Part shown: positions 8,043-17,738 of the stretch, one piece after another
Position numbering within the stretch: position 1 is the first letter of the stretch
Layout: the number at the start of each line of letters is the position of its first letter
Source of the DNA: Nocardioides nitrophenolicus
GTDB taxonomy: Bacteria; Actinomycetota; Actinomycetes; Propionibacteriales; Nocardioidaceae
Assembly: GCF_016907515.1 (NCBI RefSeq)
Contig: NZ_JAFBBY010000001.1
Span: 5,642,001 to 5,706,000, forward strand
Direction of reading: 5' to 3'
DNA length: 64,000 bases
Program-made: the position numbers and the translations under genes
Notes under the pieces: generated by a model
What the model was told of the DNA's origin: nothing
The model's input: the letters and a program-made list of their open reading frames with translations, nothing else
Database searches by the model: none

Positions 8043-9005
8043 TCACGAGACCACCTCCGTGAGCCGCGCGACGACCTGCTCCCGGACCTCGACCGGCTCG
8101 ACCAGCACCACATCCGGCCCGTGCGACAGCACCTCGTCGGCCAGCCCCTGGCGCGGGCGGACCAGGACGACCCGGTCCCACCCCGTGCGGTCGTCGGGGC
8201 CGTCGACGCCGACGTCCACCCGCTCGGCCACGCGGCGCAGTCCGAGCCCGGCACCCTCGCGGACGAGCAGCACCGCCGTCGTGGTCGGGATCGGCGGGGC
8301 CATCCGCCGGGCGATCTCACGGACGTCGGTCTCCGGCGGTACGTCGTAGGCCCCCGGCAGGCCGACCAGCTCGACCTCGCCCTGGACCCGCGAGAGCCGG
8401 AAGACCCGCTCCGCGGCCCGGTCGGCGTCGTAGCCCACCAGGTACCACCGTCCCGAGTAGCGCACCACGCCCCACGGCTGCACCCGGCGGCGCATCGGTG
8501 CGTCGGCGTCGGGGCGCTTGTAGACGAACTCGATCGCGGTGCGCTCGCATACCGCGATCCAGCACTTCTCGAACGCCGGCTCTTCCGCGGTGAGGAGTGG
8601 CCGGGCGATCTGGAGCGCGTCGAGGTCGACGTCGATGCCGGCCGCGGTGAGCTTGCGGACGGCGTCGGTGGTCGCCTGGGCCATGGTGGCGTGCTGCCAC
8701 ACCCGGGAGGCGATGCCGACCACGGCGGCCTCCTCCGGCGTCAACTCGACGTCGGGCAGGGCGAACGCCTCGGGCGGGATCCGGTACCCGACCTCGTCCT
8801 CGAAGAGCGGGTCGATCGTCGCGACCTCGATGGGTACGCCGAGGCTGCGCAGCTCCTCCTTGTCGCGCTCGAACATCTTCTCGAAGGCGTCCGGGCGCGA
8901 GTCCGGGTACAGCAGCTCGCGGATCCGCTCCTTGGCGATCGGCCGTCGCTGCACCAGGAGCATGATCAGCAGGTTGAGGAGACGCTCACTCTTCGGTGCT
9001 GGCAT
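8043..9005 (-). CDS. pafB: WYL-domain transcriptional regulator PafB
   Basis: A 320-residue regulator with an N-terminal winged helix (KSERLLNLLIMLLVQRRPIA) and a clear WYL domain (GRWYLVGYDADRAAERVFRL). It is the usual partner of PafC in the DNA-damage-responsive PafBC activator and lies downstream of pafA. ATG 9005-9003 (MPAPKSERLLN) is the likely start; it overlaps the FKBP gene by 20 bp. The frame extends 25 codons further, but that stretch is Arg/Pro-rich and reads within the FKBP gene. Confidence 0.92.
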   Translation of the reverse strand: MPAPKSERLLNLLIMLLVQRRPIAKERIRELLYPDSRPDAFEKMFERDKEELRSLGVPIEVATIDPLFEDEVGYRIPPEAFALPDVELTPEEAAVVGIASRVWQHATMAQATTDAVRKLTAAGIDVDLDALQIARPLLTAEEPAFEKCWIAVCERTAIEFVYKRPDADAPMRRRVQPWGVVRYSGRWYLVGYDADRAAERVFRLSRVQGEVELVGLPGAYDVPPETDVREIARRMAPPIPTTTAVLLVREGAGLGLRRVAERVDVGVDGPDDRTGWDRVVLVRPRQGLADEVLSHGPDVVLVEPVEVREQVVARLTEVVS

Positions 9006-10110
9006 CCGTGCTCGGCTCGGCGCTCGGGTCGGTCGCGCCATCGGTCGGGGCCGCCCCGTCGGTCGGAGCCGCGTCGGCACTGGGCTCCGGTTCCGGGGTC
9101 GGCGGCGTGTCGGCGGCGTCGAGGATGTCGACGACGAAGTAGAGCGTCGAGTTCGCCGGGATGTCCTCGCCCTGGGCCTTGTCGCCGTAGCCCAGCTTCG
9201 GCGGGATCTCGATCATCACCCGGCTGCCGACCGGAAGGCCGACCAGCGCTTTCGACCAGCCCTTGACGACGCTCGCGGACTTGCCGCCGACGACGGCCTC
9301 GAGACCGGTGCCCTTCGAGTAGTTCTCGTCGAACGGCTTGTCGGCGCCCGGAAGCTGGCCGAGGTAGTTGACCAGGATGGTCTGGCCCTTGGCGACGACG
9401 GGGCCGGTGCCCTTGGTCAGGGTGGCGACCTCGAGGTCGCCGCTCGGCTTCGGCACGCCCTTGAAGTCGAGGCCGGCGGGCAGCCCGGCGTCCTCGACGA
9501 TCGTCGGCGCCCAGGCCGGAGCGGACTCCTCGGTGCCTTCGGGGCCGGCGATCTGGGCGATGTCCGCGACGAAGAGCAGACCGTCCTCGTTGCCGATGTC
9601 GAGTCCCGCGAGCAGGCTCGCGGCCTGGCTGCCGAGGTAGCCACCGAACGCCACGTCGCTGCCGACGGTGACCGCGATCCGGCTGCCGACCTTCTGGCCG
9701 GCCTCGATCTGGTCGGCGAAGCCGAGGGAGAGCAGGTCGGTGAGGGTCTGCGGCTCCTTCTCGGTGCCGACCTTGACCAGGGTGCTGAGCGACTCGGCGG
9801 CGTAGCTGTCGAAGGGAACCTTGTGGGTCCAGCCGTCGGCGAGGGTGAACTCGACCCGGACGACGTCGCCCTTCTTCAGCGTCGCGCCGTCACCCTCGGT
9901 GAGCACCTTCGTGACCGGCTTCTTCGCCGTCATCACCGACTTCCAGTCCAGCTTCGGGGACTCGCCGACGGGACCACTGACCGTGACGGCGTCGAGGCCC
10001 TTGGCCTGGTCGGAGTCCGACCCGCCGCACGCCGCGAGCGCGAGGCTCGCCGGGAGCAGGGTCGTCAGGAGGAGCATCGAGGGACGTCGCAGGCGCATCA
10101 GCACGCGCAA
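8986..10110 (-). CDS. FKBP-type peptidyl-prolyl isomerase lipoprotein
   Basis: A 374-residue exported lipoprotein. The signal peptide ends in the lipobox LALAAC-GGS (Cys about 28). Two FKBP-like domains follow, at roughly residues 70-190 (GDVVRVEFTLADGWTHKVPFD) and 225-335 (GQTILVNYLGQLPGADKPFD, with GSRVMIEIPPKLGYGDKAQG), then an acidic Ala/Pro/Thr/Ser tail. It probably assists proline-limited folding outside the membrane. FKBP genes commonly sit between pafA and pafB in actinomycetes. Only the second domain keeps the full canonical pattern; the first looks divergent. Confidence 0.9.
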   Translation of the reverse strand: MRVLMRLRRPSMLLLTTLLPASLALAACGGSDSDQAKGLDAVTVSGPVGESPKLDWKSVMTAKKPVTKVLTEGDGATLKKGDVVRVEFTLADGWTHKVPFDSYAAESLSTLVKVGTEKEPQTLTDLLSLGFADQIEAGQKVGSRIAVTVGSDVAFGGYLGSQAASLLAGLDIGNEDGLLFVADIAQIAGPEGTEESAPAWAPTIVEDAGLPAGLDFKGVPKPSGDLEVATLTKGTGPVVAKGQTILVNYLGQLPGADKPFDENYSKGTGLEAVVGGKSASVVKGWSKALVGLPVGSRVMIEIPPKLGYGDKAQGEDIPANSTLYFVVDILDAADTPPTPEPEPSADAAPTDGAAPTDGATDPSAEPSTDASTEE

Positions 10111-10137
10111 ACCCTACCGAGTGCCCGAAGGCTTGTG

Positions 10138-11499
10138 TCACATGCCGTCGATCAGGCGCTGCACCCGCTCGTCGTACGCCCGGAACGGGTCCTTGCACAG
10201 CACCGTGCGCTGAGCCTGGTCGTTGAGCTTGAGGTGCACCCAGTCGACGGTGAAGTCGCGCCGCCGCTCCTGCGCCCGGCGGATGAACTCCCCCCGGAGC
10301 CGGGCCCGGGTGTTCTGTGGCGGCACGGACTTGGCCTCGAAGATCTTCAGGTCGCTGCTCACCCGGGCGACGGCCCCGCGCTTCTCGAGCAGGTAGTAGA
10401 GGCCACGGCCGCGGTGGATGTCGTGGTACGCCAGGTCGAGCTGGGCCACGCGCGGGTGGCTGAGCGGGATGCCGTGCTTGGCGCGGTAGCGGTCGATCAG
10501 CTTCCACTTGATCACCCAGTCGATCTCGCGGTCGACCAGGCTGAGGTCGTCGGACTCCACGGCCTTCAGCCCGCGCTCCCACAGGTCGAGGGCCCGCTCG
10601 ATGATCGGCGTGGAGATGCCGCGCCGGTCCACGAAGTCGCGGGCCTTGGCGAGGTACTCCCCCTGGATGTCCAGCGCGCTGGCCTCCCGGCCGTTGGCGA
10701 GGCGGATCTTGCGGCGGCCGGTGACGTCGTGGGAGATCTCGCGGATCGCGCGGATCGGGTTCTCCATCGTGAGGTCGCGCATCACCACGTCCTCCTCGAT
10801 CATCCGCAGCACCAGGTCGCAGCTCGCGACCTTGAGCATCGTCGTCGTCTCGCTCATGTTCGAGTCGCCGACGATGACGTGCAGCCGGCGGTACTTCTCG
10901 GCGTCGGCGTGCGGCTCGTCGCGGGTGTTGATGATCGGCCGGCTCCGGGTGGTGGCGCTGCTCACGCCCTCCCAGATGTGCTCGGCGCGCTGGCTCACGG
11001 AGTAGCTCGTGCCGCGCGGGGTCTGGGTGACCTTGCCGGCCCCGACGATGATCTGCCGGGTCACCAGGAACGGGATCAGTACGTCGGCGAGCCGGGAGAA
11101 CTCGCCGGCGCGGGACACCAGGTAGTTCTCGTGGCAGCCGTAGGAGTTGCCGGCCGAGTCGGTGTTGTTCTTGAACAGGTAGATCTCACCGGCGATCCCC
11201 TCGTCGTGGAGGCGCTGCTCGGCGTCCAGCAGCAGGCCCTCGAGGACCCGCTCCCCCGCCTTGTCGTGGGTGACGAGCTCGGTCACGTCGTCGCACTCGG
11301 GCGTGGCGTACTCCGGGTGGCTGCCGACGTCGAGGTAGAGCCGGGCGCCGTTGCGGAGGAAGACGTTGCTGGAGCGTCCCCAGCTCACCACCTTGCGGAA
11401 CAGGTAGCGCGCGACCTCGTCGGGGCTGAGCCGTCGCTGTCCGCGAAACGTGCACGTGACGCCGTACTCGTTCTCGATCCCGAAGATCCGACGGTCCAT
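10138..11499 (-). CDS. pafA: Pup-protein ligase PafA
   Basis: A 453-residue carboxylate-amine ligase of the glutamine-synthetase-like fold that joins the C-terminal Glu of Pup to substrate lysines. The ATP/Mg-binding FGIENEYG lies at residues 6-13. The catalytic-base region [11 protein letters not shown] places Asp57 where PafA has its essential Asp. [18 protein letters not shown] and [18 protein letters not shown] are shared with Dop. The long Dop-specific loop is absent, which separates it from the dop gene at 16.1 kb. It is divergent from the Rieske oxidoreductase with a gap under 50 bp. Confidence 0.97.
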   Translation of the reverse strand: MDRRIFGIENEYGVTCTFRGQRRLSPDEVARYLFRKVVSWGRSSNVFLRNGARLYLDVGSHPEYATPECDDVTELVTHDKAGERVLEGLLLDAEQRLHDEGIAGEIYLFKNNTDSAGNSYGCHENYLVSRAGEFSRLADVLIPFLVTRQIIVGAGKVTQTPRGTSYSVSQRAEHIWEGVSSATTRSRPIINTRDEPHADAEKYRRLHVIVGDSNMSETTTMLKVASCDLVLRMIEEDVVMRDLTMENPIRAIREISHDVTGRRKIRLANGREASALDIQGEYLAKARDFVDRRGISTPIIERALDLWERGLKAVESDDLSLVDREIDWVIKWKLIDRYRAKHGIPLSHPRVAQLDLAYHDIHRGRGLYYLLEKRGAVARVSSDLKIFEAKSVPPQNTRARLRGEFIRRAQERRRDFTVDWVHLKLNDQAQRTVLCKDPFRAYDERVQRLIDGM

Positions 11500-11543
11500 G
11501 TACGCACATTACTGCGGTGGTGCACATCGGGTACCGGACTCGC

Positions 11544-12968
11544 ATGGACGCGCCGAACGAGTTCGCTCCCCGCCCCTCCGCCAGCGCCCCGGTGTGGTTC
11601 GACCGGCCCCGTCTTGAGCCCTTCCCGCCGTTGGCCGGGCGGGCGTCGTACGACGTCGTGGTGGTGGGCGGCGGGCTGTGCGGACTCCTCGTCGCGCTGC
11701 TCCTGGCGCGGGGCGGGCGGTCGGTGGTGGTACTGGAGGCACGGCGGATCGGCGCCGGCACGTCGGGGCACACCACCGGCAAGGTCAGCCTGCTGCAGGG
11801 CACCAAGCTGAGCCGGGTGCTGCGGCGCAATCCGCCGTCCGTGGCCCGGGCCTACGTCGAGGCGGGCCGCGAGGGCCAGGCCTGGCTGCGCCGGTTCTGT
11901 CACGAGCACGACGTCGCCGTGGAGACGCGGCACGCGACGACGTACGCGACGACCCGGGTCGGGCTCCTGCGCGCCGAGGGCGAGCTGGCGGCCGCGCGCA
12001 CCACCGGGCTCGGGGTGCGGTGGAAGCGGTCGAGCGAGCTGCCGTTCCGCGTGCTCGGAGCGGTGCGCCTCGACGGGCAGTACCAGCTCGACCCGCTGCA
12101 GCTGCTCGACGCCGTACGCGACGCCGCGCTCGCCGAAGGCGTGGTGGTCCACGAGGACACCCGGATGGTCGGGGTCGAGCACAGAGGGGACGGTGTCGTG
12201 GTGCGTACCGATGCCGGGGAGGTCACCGCGGGCACGGCCGTCGTGGCGACCAACCAGCCCACCCTGCTGCGCGGGGCCTTCTTCGCACGGCTGCAGCCGC
12301 AGCGTTCGTACGCCGCCACCCTCGCCGCCGACTGGACGCCCCGCGGCATGCACCTCTCCGCCGACCTCCAGACCCGCTCCCTCCGCTCGGTGCGGGCCGG
12401 GGTCGGCGAGGAGCTGCTGATGATCGGCGGCTCCGGCCACGTCACCGGACGCGGGTCGGCGACCGAGCGGCTGGACCGGCTGCTCGGGTGGGCCGCCACC
12501 ACCTTCCCCGGAGCGCAGGTGCGGCACGTCTGGTCGGCGCAGGACCAGTCACCGGTCGACGGGCTGCCGTACGTCGGGCCCGTCGTCCCGGGCGACCACC
12601 GGATCCAGGTCGTTACCGGCCTCGACAAGTGGGGCCTCAGCACCGCCCCCGCCGCGGCGCTGCTCCTCGCCGCGTCCCTCCTCGGCGGCAGCGAGCCAGC
12701 GTGGGGGCGGGCGTTGCGGACCTGGGCGCCCCGGGAGGTGCTCGCCGCGGGTCGGGCCGCCGTCGTCAACGCCGAAGTGGGCTGGCGGATGGCGTGCGGG
12801 CACGCCCGTCGGGTGCTCCGGGCCGACAAGGCGCCGTTGTGCCCGCACCTCGGTGGGGTGCTGGTGTGGAATGGCGCCGAGGAGTCGTGGGACTGCCCGC
12901 TGCACGGGTCCCGGTTCGGGTCTGACGGGGCTGTTCTCGAGGGGCCGGCGACTCGGGCGCTGGAGTAA
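11544..12968 (+). CDS. FAD-dependent oxidoreductase with C-terminal Rieske [2Fe-2S] domain
   Basis: A 474-residue flavoprotein of the DAO/GlpD-like fold. The Rossmann motif is VVVVGGGLCGLLVALLLARG, with the GTSGHTTGKVSLLQG substrate-side motif. A C-terminal Rieske domain contains C-x-H (LCPHLGG) and C-x2-H (DCPLHGSRF), which would ligate a 2Fe-2S cluster. This matches the YhfW-like group of unknown substrate. ATG 11544 is preferred over GTG 11517, which would leave only 17 bp to divergent pafA. It ends 11 bp before a palindromic repeat and faces the DUF559-like gene. Confidence 0.85.
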   Translation: MDAPNEFAPRPSASAPVWFDRPRLEPFPPLAGRASYDVVVVGGGLCGLLVALLLARGGRSVVVLEARRIGAGTSGHTTGKVSLLQGTKLSRVLRRNPPSVARAYVEAGREGQAWLRRFCHEHDVAVETRHATTYATTRVGLLRAEGELAAARTTGLGVRWKRSSELPFRVLGAVRLDGQYQLDPLQLLDAVRDAALAEGVVVHEDTRMVGVEHRGDGVVVRTDAGEVTAGTAVVATNQPTLLRGAFFARLQPQRSYAATLAADWTPRGMHLSADLQTRSLRSVRAGVGEELLMIGGSGHVTGRGSATERLDRLLGWAATTFPGAQVRHVWSAQDQSPVDGLPYVGPVVPGDHRIQVVTGLDKWGLSTAPAAALLLAASLLGGSEPAWGRALRTWAPREVLAAGRAAVVNAEVGWRMACGHARRVLRADKAPLCPHLGGVLVWNGAEESWDCPLHGSRFGSDGAVLEGPATRALE

Positions 12969-12979
12969 CTGCACGGCTC

Positions 12980-13042
12980 TGCGGTTTGGTCCCAAACCGC
13001 ACGAATTCAGGCCGGTGTCATGCAGATCGTGCCCAAACGACG
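12980..13042 (-). repeat. Dispersed palindromic element, unit 4
   Basis: Perfect palindrome at 12980-13001 and degenerate partner at 13021-13042 (minus-strand reading contains GTTTGGGCACGATCTGCA), offset 41 bp. The partner is inside the 3' end of the DUF559-like gene and encodes its last residues and stop. Confidence 0.92.
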
Positions 13043-13980
13043 GGGTCGGTCGAGCGGTACCACCGGTTCATCACCCGGTCGCGTCCCTTCGCCGAGTAGA
13101 ACGAGTCGTCAATGAGCGCTCGCCACCTTCGCAGACGTTCCGCCTGATGAGGACGGTTGAGTGCGCGGTCGAGCTCGTGCATCACCGTCGCGGCGTGGTT
13201 GAGCAGGTCGTCGAGCGTGAACCCGCGGCGCCTGTAGCGAGTACTGGCGATCGCGCGCTCACGGCGTAGGTCGCGCTTGTGAACGGCCGACTCGCGGTGG
13301 ACCGCGCCGTCGTACTCGTGCAGGTCGAGCGTGCCCAGTACCTGCAGATCCGCCCGACAGACCCAGCGTCCGTGATCGTCGTGTACGTCGATCTGTGAGG
13401 CCGTGGGGATCTCCAGCACATCGTGGAACAGCCGCAGGATCGTCTCTCCGGCGGATTCGGCGCGACGATCATGCACCTCCCAGACCCGGCTCAGGCGACG
13501 AGTGCCAGGTCGCTTTGTCTCGAGGATCTCCTGGATGGCGTCGTCGTCGATGTGGCCGAGACGGGCGGCCGAGTCGACCATGATCGTGAGGTCGAGATCG
13601 CCAAGGTCACGGGCTGCTCTGAGCAGAATCTCGGCGGGCGCGTCGACAGGAAGTCCGTGCGCCGTCGATGGCGTCGAGTCATGGGTCAACCGCGAGCAGA
13701 TGAGACCGGGGCGCCGAGGTCGACACTGGCCACGTACGGCGGCGAAGTGGGGAACCTGCTCCGGCAGGGCGGGCAGCTTCCATCCGAGCAGCCGCGCCGC
13801 AGTGACGTGGGTGAAGACGGCGCCGGGCGGCAGGACGAGGAGGAGAGCGCCCAGGTCGCGGAGGAGGTTCTCCCAGTCGCCGATCTCTGGTGTCTCGATG
13901 CGATACAGGCCGTGCGCGACACGCTGATGGCCCGCGGCGCGTACCTCGCCGCGGATCGCGCCGTCTGCGCCCATCTGCAT
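13018..13980 (-). CDS. AbiEi-like/DUF559-type predicted nuclease protein
   Basis: A 320-residue protein with the layout common in actinobacterial DUF559/VSR-like proteins. The N-terminal winged-helix-like part has RVAHGLYRI and FTHVTAARLLGWKLP, as in AbiEi antitoxin-like domains. The C-terminal endonuclease-fold core has SAGETILRLF, VCRADLQVLGTLDLHEYDG and KRDLRRERAI. The Glu, Asp and Glu of these motifs are candidate metal-binding residues. Its role is unknown; relatives are usually lone defence-like genes. Its base composition is lower than its neighbours (36 of 60 G+C in one line counted by hand), suggesting transfer. Its C-terminus VVWARSA lies in a repeat element. Confidence 0.65.
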   Translation of the reverse strand: MQMGADGAIRGEVRAAGHQRVAHGLYRIETPEIGDWENLLRDLGALLLVLPPGAVFTHVTAARLLGWKLPALPEQVPHFAAVRGQCRPRRPGLICSRLTHDSTPSTAHGLPVDAPAEILLRAARDLGDLDLTIMVDSAARLGHIDDDAIQEILETKRPGTRRLSRVWEVHDRRAESAGETILRLFHDVLEIPTASQIDVHDDHGRWVCRADLQVLGTLDLHEYDGAVHRESAVHKRDLRRERAIASTRYRRRGFTLDDLLNHAATVMHELDRALNRPHQAERLRRWRALIDDSFYSAKGRDRVMNRWYRSTDPVVWARSA

Positions 13981-14065
13981 GTCGACAGCGTCGGTGAGGA
14001 GGACGCCTCACTCAAGCGGCAGTTGCTGGCCTGTGGATACCGCTCTGACGGCCGGTTGCCAGCTG

Positions 14066-14128
14066 ACGCCATTGGGCAGAAACCGCAGCCAGCGGGCCGG
14101 AATTGTTGCGGTTTGGGACCAAACCGCA
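14066..14128 (+). repeat. Dispersed palindromic element, unit 5
   Basis: Degenerate partner at 14066-14087 (TTGGGCAGAAACCGCA) and perfect palindrome at 14107-14128, offset 41 bp, joined by a linker ending GGAATTGT. It lies between the DUF559-like gene and the end of prcA. Confidence 0.95.
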
Positions 14129-14148
14129 ACAACCCGAGCCGCCAACCG

Positions 14149-15066
14149 CTAGAGCGGGGGCGCGACAGGCGGCTCCCCAGAGGGCGGCTCACCACTAGTG
14201 GGGTTCTCCAGCGGCGGTACGTCGCCGGAGACCTGGTCGGTCGGGTCGCCAGGATCGTCCGACCCGGCACCCCCGGACGACTCGCCACCCCCAGACGACC
14301 CCGACCCTCCGGACACCCCGCCAGCCTGCACCCCGTCGTCGGGCAGCGGCGCGGCGTGCTCGGGGGTGCCGCGGGGGCCGAGGAGCTCGGCGACGCGGGC
14401 GGGGCGGAGGCGGGAGAACTTCCGCGGCTGCACCCGGGTCCGGTCGAGGACCGCTACCTCGAGGTCCTCGACGGGGATCACCCGGTCGCCGTCGCCGGTG
14501 TGACCGAGTGCGGCCACGGCGACTGCGAGGGCCGAGGCCAGGGAGGCGCCGGCGGCGTAGTGGGCGGACAGGTACGTCGAGACCGTCTCGCTGTCGCCGC
14601 CCATGACGGCGAAGCCGTGCTCGTCGGCGACCCGGCCCTCGTAGGTGAGGCGGTAGATCTGGTCCTCGTCCGCGCGCGAGCCGACCTCGGCGACGAAGAT
14701 CTCGACCTCGTAGGGCTTCTCGCCGCCGGAGGAGAAGATGGTGCCGAGGGTCTGGGCGTAGGCGTTGGCGAGGCCGCGGCCGGTGACGTCGCGGCGGTCG
14801 TACGCGTAGCCGCGCATGTCGGCGAGCCGGACGCCGGCGATGCGGAGGTTCTCGAACTCGTTGTAGCGGCCGACGGCGGCGAAGGCGAGGCGGTCGTAGA
14901 GCTCGGAGACCTTGTGGAGGGCCTGGGAGGGGTTCTCGGTGACGAGCAGGACGCCGTCGGCGTACTGCACCGCCGCGAGGGACCGGCCGCGGGCGATGCC
15001 CTTGCGGGCGAAGTCGGCCCGGTCCTTCATCAGCTGCTCGGGCGAGACGTAGAAGGGGGTGCTCAT
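14149..15066 (-). CDS. prcA: 20S proteasome alpha subunit PrcA
   Basis: A 305-residue alpha-type subunit forming the outer gating rings of the core particle. The N-terminus [20 protein letters not shown] is the actinobacterial gate sequence, followed by [20 protein letters not shown]. There is no N-terminal nucleophile Thr, as expected for alpha. After about residue 230 it carries a Gly/Ser/Pro-rich tail of about 70 residues, which makes it longer than the roughly 250-residue mycobacterial protein. The gene begins 1 bp after the prcB stop. The usual next gene, pafA, is displaced by two unrelated genes and two repeat units. Confidence 0.97.
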   Translation of the reverse strand: MSTPFYVSPEQLMKDRADFARKGIARGRSLAAVQYADGVLLVTENPSQALHKVSELYDRLAFAAVGRYNEFENLRIAGVRLADMRGYAYDRRDVTGRGLANAYAQTLGTIFSSGGEKPYEVEIFVAEVGSRADEDQIYRLTYEGRVADEHGFAVMGGDSETVSTYLSAHYAAGASLASALAVAVAALGHTGDGDRVIPVEDLEVAVLDRTRVQPRKFSRLRPARVAELLGPRGTPEHAAPLPDDGVQAGGVSGGSGSSGGGESSGGAGSDDPGDPTDQVSGDVPPLENPTSGEPPSGEPPVAPPL

Positions 15067-15067
15067 C

Positions 15068-15922
15068 TCAGGCCTCCTCCCCCGCGCCGGGCAGGGGTGC
15101 CAGTGGACCGTCGGGGCGGCCCATCCGGGCGCCCACCACCTGGTCGGCGAGGGCGCCGATGGTGGCCTCGTCGAGGGCGACCGCGCCGTCGGCGGTGACG
15201 ACCCACACGATCGGGAAGATCCGGCGGGTCAGGTCGGGGCCGCCGGTGGCGGAGTCGTCGTCGGCGGCGTCGTAGAGCGCCTGCAGGCAGACCCGGACGG
15301 CGTCGTCGGACGACAGGTCGTCGCGCCAGAGCTTCTTCAGCGCGCCGCGGGCGAACAGCGAGCCCGAGCCGACGGTGAAGAAGGACGCCTCCTCGTGGCG
15401 GCCGCCGGTGACGTCGTAGCCGAAGATCCGGCCGGTGCCGCTGTCGAGGTCGAAGCCGGCGAACATGGGGACGACGGCGAGGCCCTGCATGGCCATGCCG
15501 AGGTTGGCGCGGATCAGCGCGGAGAGCCGGTTGGCCTTGCCGTCGAGGGAGAGGATCGAGCCTTCGATCTTCTCGTAGTGCTCGAGCTCGACCTGGAACA
15601 GACGCACCATCTCGACGGCGAGCCCGGCGGTGCCGGCGATGCCGACCACGGAGTACTCGTCGGCCGGGAAGACCTTCTGGATGTCGCGCTGGGCGATCAC
15701 GTTGCCCATGGTGGCGCGGCGGTCGCCGGCCATCACCAGGCCGCCGGGGAAGGTCACCGCGACGATGGTCGTGCCGTGGGGCGCGAGGTCGCCGGCGCCG
15801 GTCGCACCGGCGGGCAGCGACCGGCGCGCCGGCAGCAGGTCAGGGGCGTTCTCGGCGAGGAAGTCGCTGAAGGAGGAGGTGCCCGGGCGCAGGAAAGCGC
15901 CCGGGATGCGCGCGTCGCTCAT
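15068..15922 (-). CDS. prcB: 20S proteasome beta subunit PrcB
   Basis: A 284-residue catalytic subunit. A 50-residue propeptide ends in DLAPHG. Processing before [11 protein letters not shown] would expose Thr51 as the N-terminal nucleophile. GDRRATMGN and the later [10 protein letters not shown] region are typical. The acidic, Pro-rich end is short. It lies between pup (6 bp upstream) and prcA (1 bp downstream), so one transcript should provide equal subunit amounts. Confidence 0.97.
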   Translation of the reverse strand: MSDARIPGAFLRPGTSSFSDFLAENAPDLLPARRSLPAGATGAGDLAPHGTTIVAVTFPGGLVMAGDRRATMGNVIAQRDIQKVFPADEYSVVGIAGTAGLAVEMVRLFQVELEHYEKIEGSILSLDGKANRLSALIRANLGMAMQGLAVVPMFAGFDLDSGTGRIFGYDVTGGRHEEASFFTVGSGSLFARGALKKLWRDDLSSDDAVRVCLQALYDAADDDSATGGPDLTRRIFPIVWVVTADGAVALDEATIGALADQVVGARMGRPDGPLAPLPGAGEEA

Positions 15923-15928
15923 CGGGGA

Positions 15929-16126
15929 CTACTCGCCGCCCTTCTGGATGAACGACTTCACGAAGTCCTCGGCGTTGGTCTCGAGGACGTCGTCGATCTC
16001 GTCGAGGATCGCGTCGACGTCGTCGTCGAGGGCCTCCTTGCGCTCGGCCACGTCGGACTCGGGAGCGACCTCGGTCGTCTCCTCCGCCTCGTCGGACCTG
16101 CGCGGCTGCTTCTGCTCCTGAGCCAT
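15929..16126 (-). CDS. pup: Prokaryotic ubiquitin-like protein Pup (GGE form)
   Basis: A 65-residue, strongly acidic and intrinsically disordered protein tag. The central helical segment LDDDVDAILDEIDDVLETNA should bind the ARC/Mpa coiled coil. The C-terminus FVKSFIQKGGE ends directly in Glu, so it can be ligated by PafA without prior deamidation, unlike the GGQ form of mycobacteria. It is 17 bp downstream of dop and 6 bp upstream of prcB. Confidence 0.97.
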   Translation of the reverse strand: MAQEQKQPRRSDEAEETTEVAPESDVAERKEALDDDVDAILDEIDDVLETNAEDFVKSFIQKGGE

Positions 16127-16143
16127 GACGCCAGCCTAGCCAC

Positions 16144-17652
16144 TCACCGACTGAGCGCGCGGACCAACTCCTCCGCGGTCGCGCACCGGTCGATCAGCTC
16201 ACCGACGTGGGCCTTGCTGCCGCGCAGCGGGTCGATGGTCGGGACCCGCTGCAGCGACTCGCGGCCGGGGAGGTCGAAGATCACCGAGTCCCAGGACGCG
16301 GCGGCGATGTCGGGGGCGTACTTCTCGAGGCAGCGGCCGCGGAAGTACGCGCGGGTCTCGGCCGGCGGGTTGGTCATCGCCGACTCGACCTCGGCGTCTC
16401 CGAGGAGCCGCTGGATGCGGCCCGCGCCGACCAGGCGGTGGTAGAGGCCCTTCTCGGGCCGGATGTCGGAGTACTGGTAGTCGATGAGCTGGAGCTTGGC
16501 GTCGTCCCAGGCCAGCCCGTCGCGGGAGCGGTACTGCTCGATCAGCTTGAGCTTGGCGACCCAGTCGAGCTGGTCGGCCAGCGACATCGGGTCGGACTCG
16601 AGCCGACCCAGGACGTCCTCCCAGCGGTGCAGTACGTCGACCGTCTGGGGATCCGCGTCGGCGCCGAAGCGGTCCTCGACGTACTTCTTGGCGAGGTCGA
16701 GGAACTCCAGCTGCAGCTGGACGCCGGTCAGCCGCCGGCCGTCGGCCAGGGTCACGGTCTGGCGCAGCGTGGGGTCGTGGGACACGGCGCGCAGCGCGGC
16801 GACGGGCGTGTCGACGGCGAGGTCACGAGTGATGAACCGGTCCTCGATCATGGCGAGGACGAGCGAGGTGGTGCCGACCTTGAGGTAGGTCGCGATCTCG
16901 GAGAGGTTCGCGTCGCCGATGATGACGTGCAGCCGGCGGTACTTCTCGGGATCGGCGTGGGGCTCGTCGCGGGTGTTGATGATCGGCCGCTTGAGGGTGG
17001 TCTCGAGCCCGACCTCGACCTCGAAGAAGTCGGCGCGCTGGCTGATCTGGTAGCCGTGGTCGCGCCCGTCCTGGCCGCGACCGACCCGGCCGGCGCCGCA
17101 AAAGACCTGGCGGCTGACGAAGAAGGGCGTGAGGTGTCGGACGATGTCGGCGAAGGGGGTGGAGCGGCGCATCAGGTAGTTCTCGTGCGCGCCGTAGGAG
17201 GCACCCTTGTTGTCGGTGTTGTTCTTGTAGAGCAGGATCGTCGGGTTGCCGGGGAGCTGCTGGGCGCGCCGGGCGGCGTCGAGCATCACCTGCTCCCCCG
17301 CCTTGTCCCACCGGACCACGTCGAGCGGGGTGACGACCTCGGGGGTGGAGTACTCCGGGTGGGCGTGGTCGACGTAGAGCCGCGCGCCGTTGGTCAGGAT
17401 CACGTTGGCGAGGCCGAGGTCCTCGTCGGTGAGCTGGGTCGGGTCGGCGATCTGGCGCGACATGTCGAAGCCGCGGGCGTCGCGCAGCGGCGACTCCTCC
17501 TCGAAGTCCCAGCGCGCGCGCCGGGCCCGCACGGTGGCCGTGGCGTAGGCGTTGACGACCTGGGAGGAGGCCACCATCGGGTTGGCGGTCGGTTGACCCT
17601 GGACCGAGATGCCGTACTCCACCTCGGTGCCCATCACGCGGCGCACGCTCAT
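16144..17652 (-). CDS. dop: Deamidase/depupylase Dop
   Basis: A 502-residue PafA homologue. [20 protein letters not shown] is the Dop N-terminus. Residues about 43-85 hold the Dop-specific loop ([17 protein letters not shown]). [14 protein letters not shown] places Asp95 at the catalytic position. It removes Pup from substrates and, where Pup ends in Gln, deamidates it. Because this Pup already ends in Glu, depupylation is the expected main role. It is first in the dop-pup-prcB-prcA unit. Upstream, where arc is normally found, there is instead a divergent DUF1206 gene and then the island. Confidence 0.96.
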   Translation of the reverse strand: MSVRRVMGTEVEYGISVQGQPTANPMVASSQVVNAYATATVRARRARWDFEEESPLRDARGFDMSRQIADPTQLTDEDLGLANVILTNGARLYVDHAHPEYSTPEVVTPLDVVRWDKAGEQVMLDAARRAQQLPGNPTILLYKNNTDNKGASYGAHENYLMRRSTPFADIVRHLTPFFVSRQVFCGAGRVGRGQDGRDHGYQISQRADFFEVEVGLETTLKRPIINTRDEPHADPEKYRRLHVIIGDANLSEIATYLKVGTTSLVLAMIEDRFITRDLAVDTPVAALRAVSHDPTLRQTVTLADGRRLTGVQLQLEFLDLAKKYVEDRFGADADPQTVDVLHRWEDVLGRLESDPMSLADQLDWVAKLKLIEQYRSRDGLAWDDAKLQLIDYQYSDIRPEKGLYHRLVGAGRIQRLLGDAEVESAMTNPPAETRAYFRGRCLEKYAPDIAAASWDSVIFDLPGRESLQRVPTIDPLRGSKAHVGELIDRCATAEELVRALSR

Positions 17653-17738
17653 GCGTCCAGCCTACGGCGTCGGTACGACGGAACGGCGGGATGCCGACGC
17701 CCGGTTCGGGTAGCGGACCTGGAGGGGGGTGGTCCACG

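Noticed and set aside
8539..11811. A 1090-codon open frame on the plus strand opposite pafB, FKBP and pafA
   Set aside because: It spans three well-supported genes on the other strand and shows no recognisable domain.
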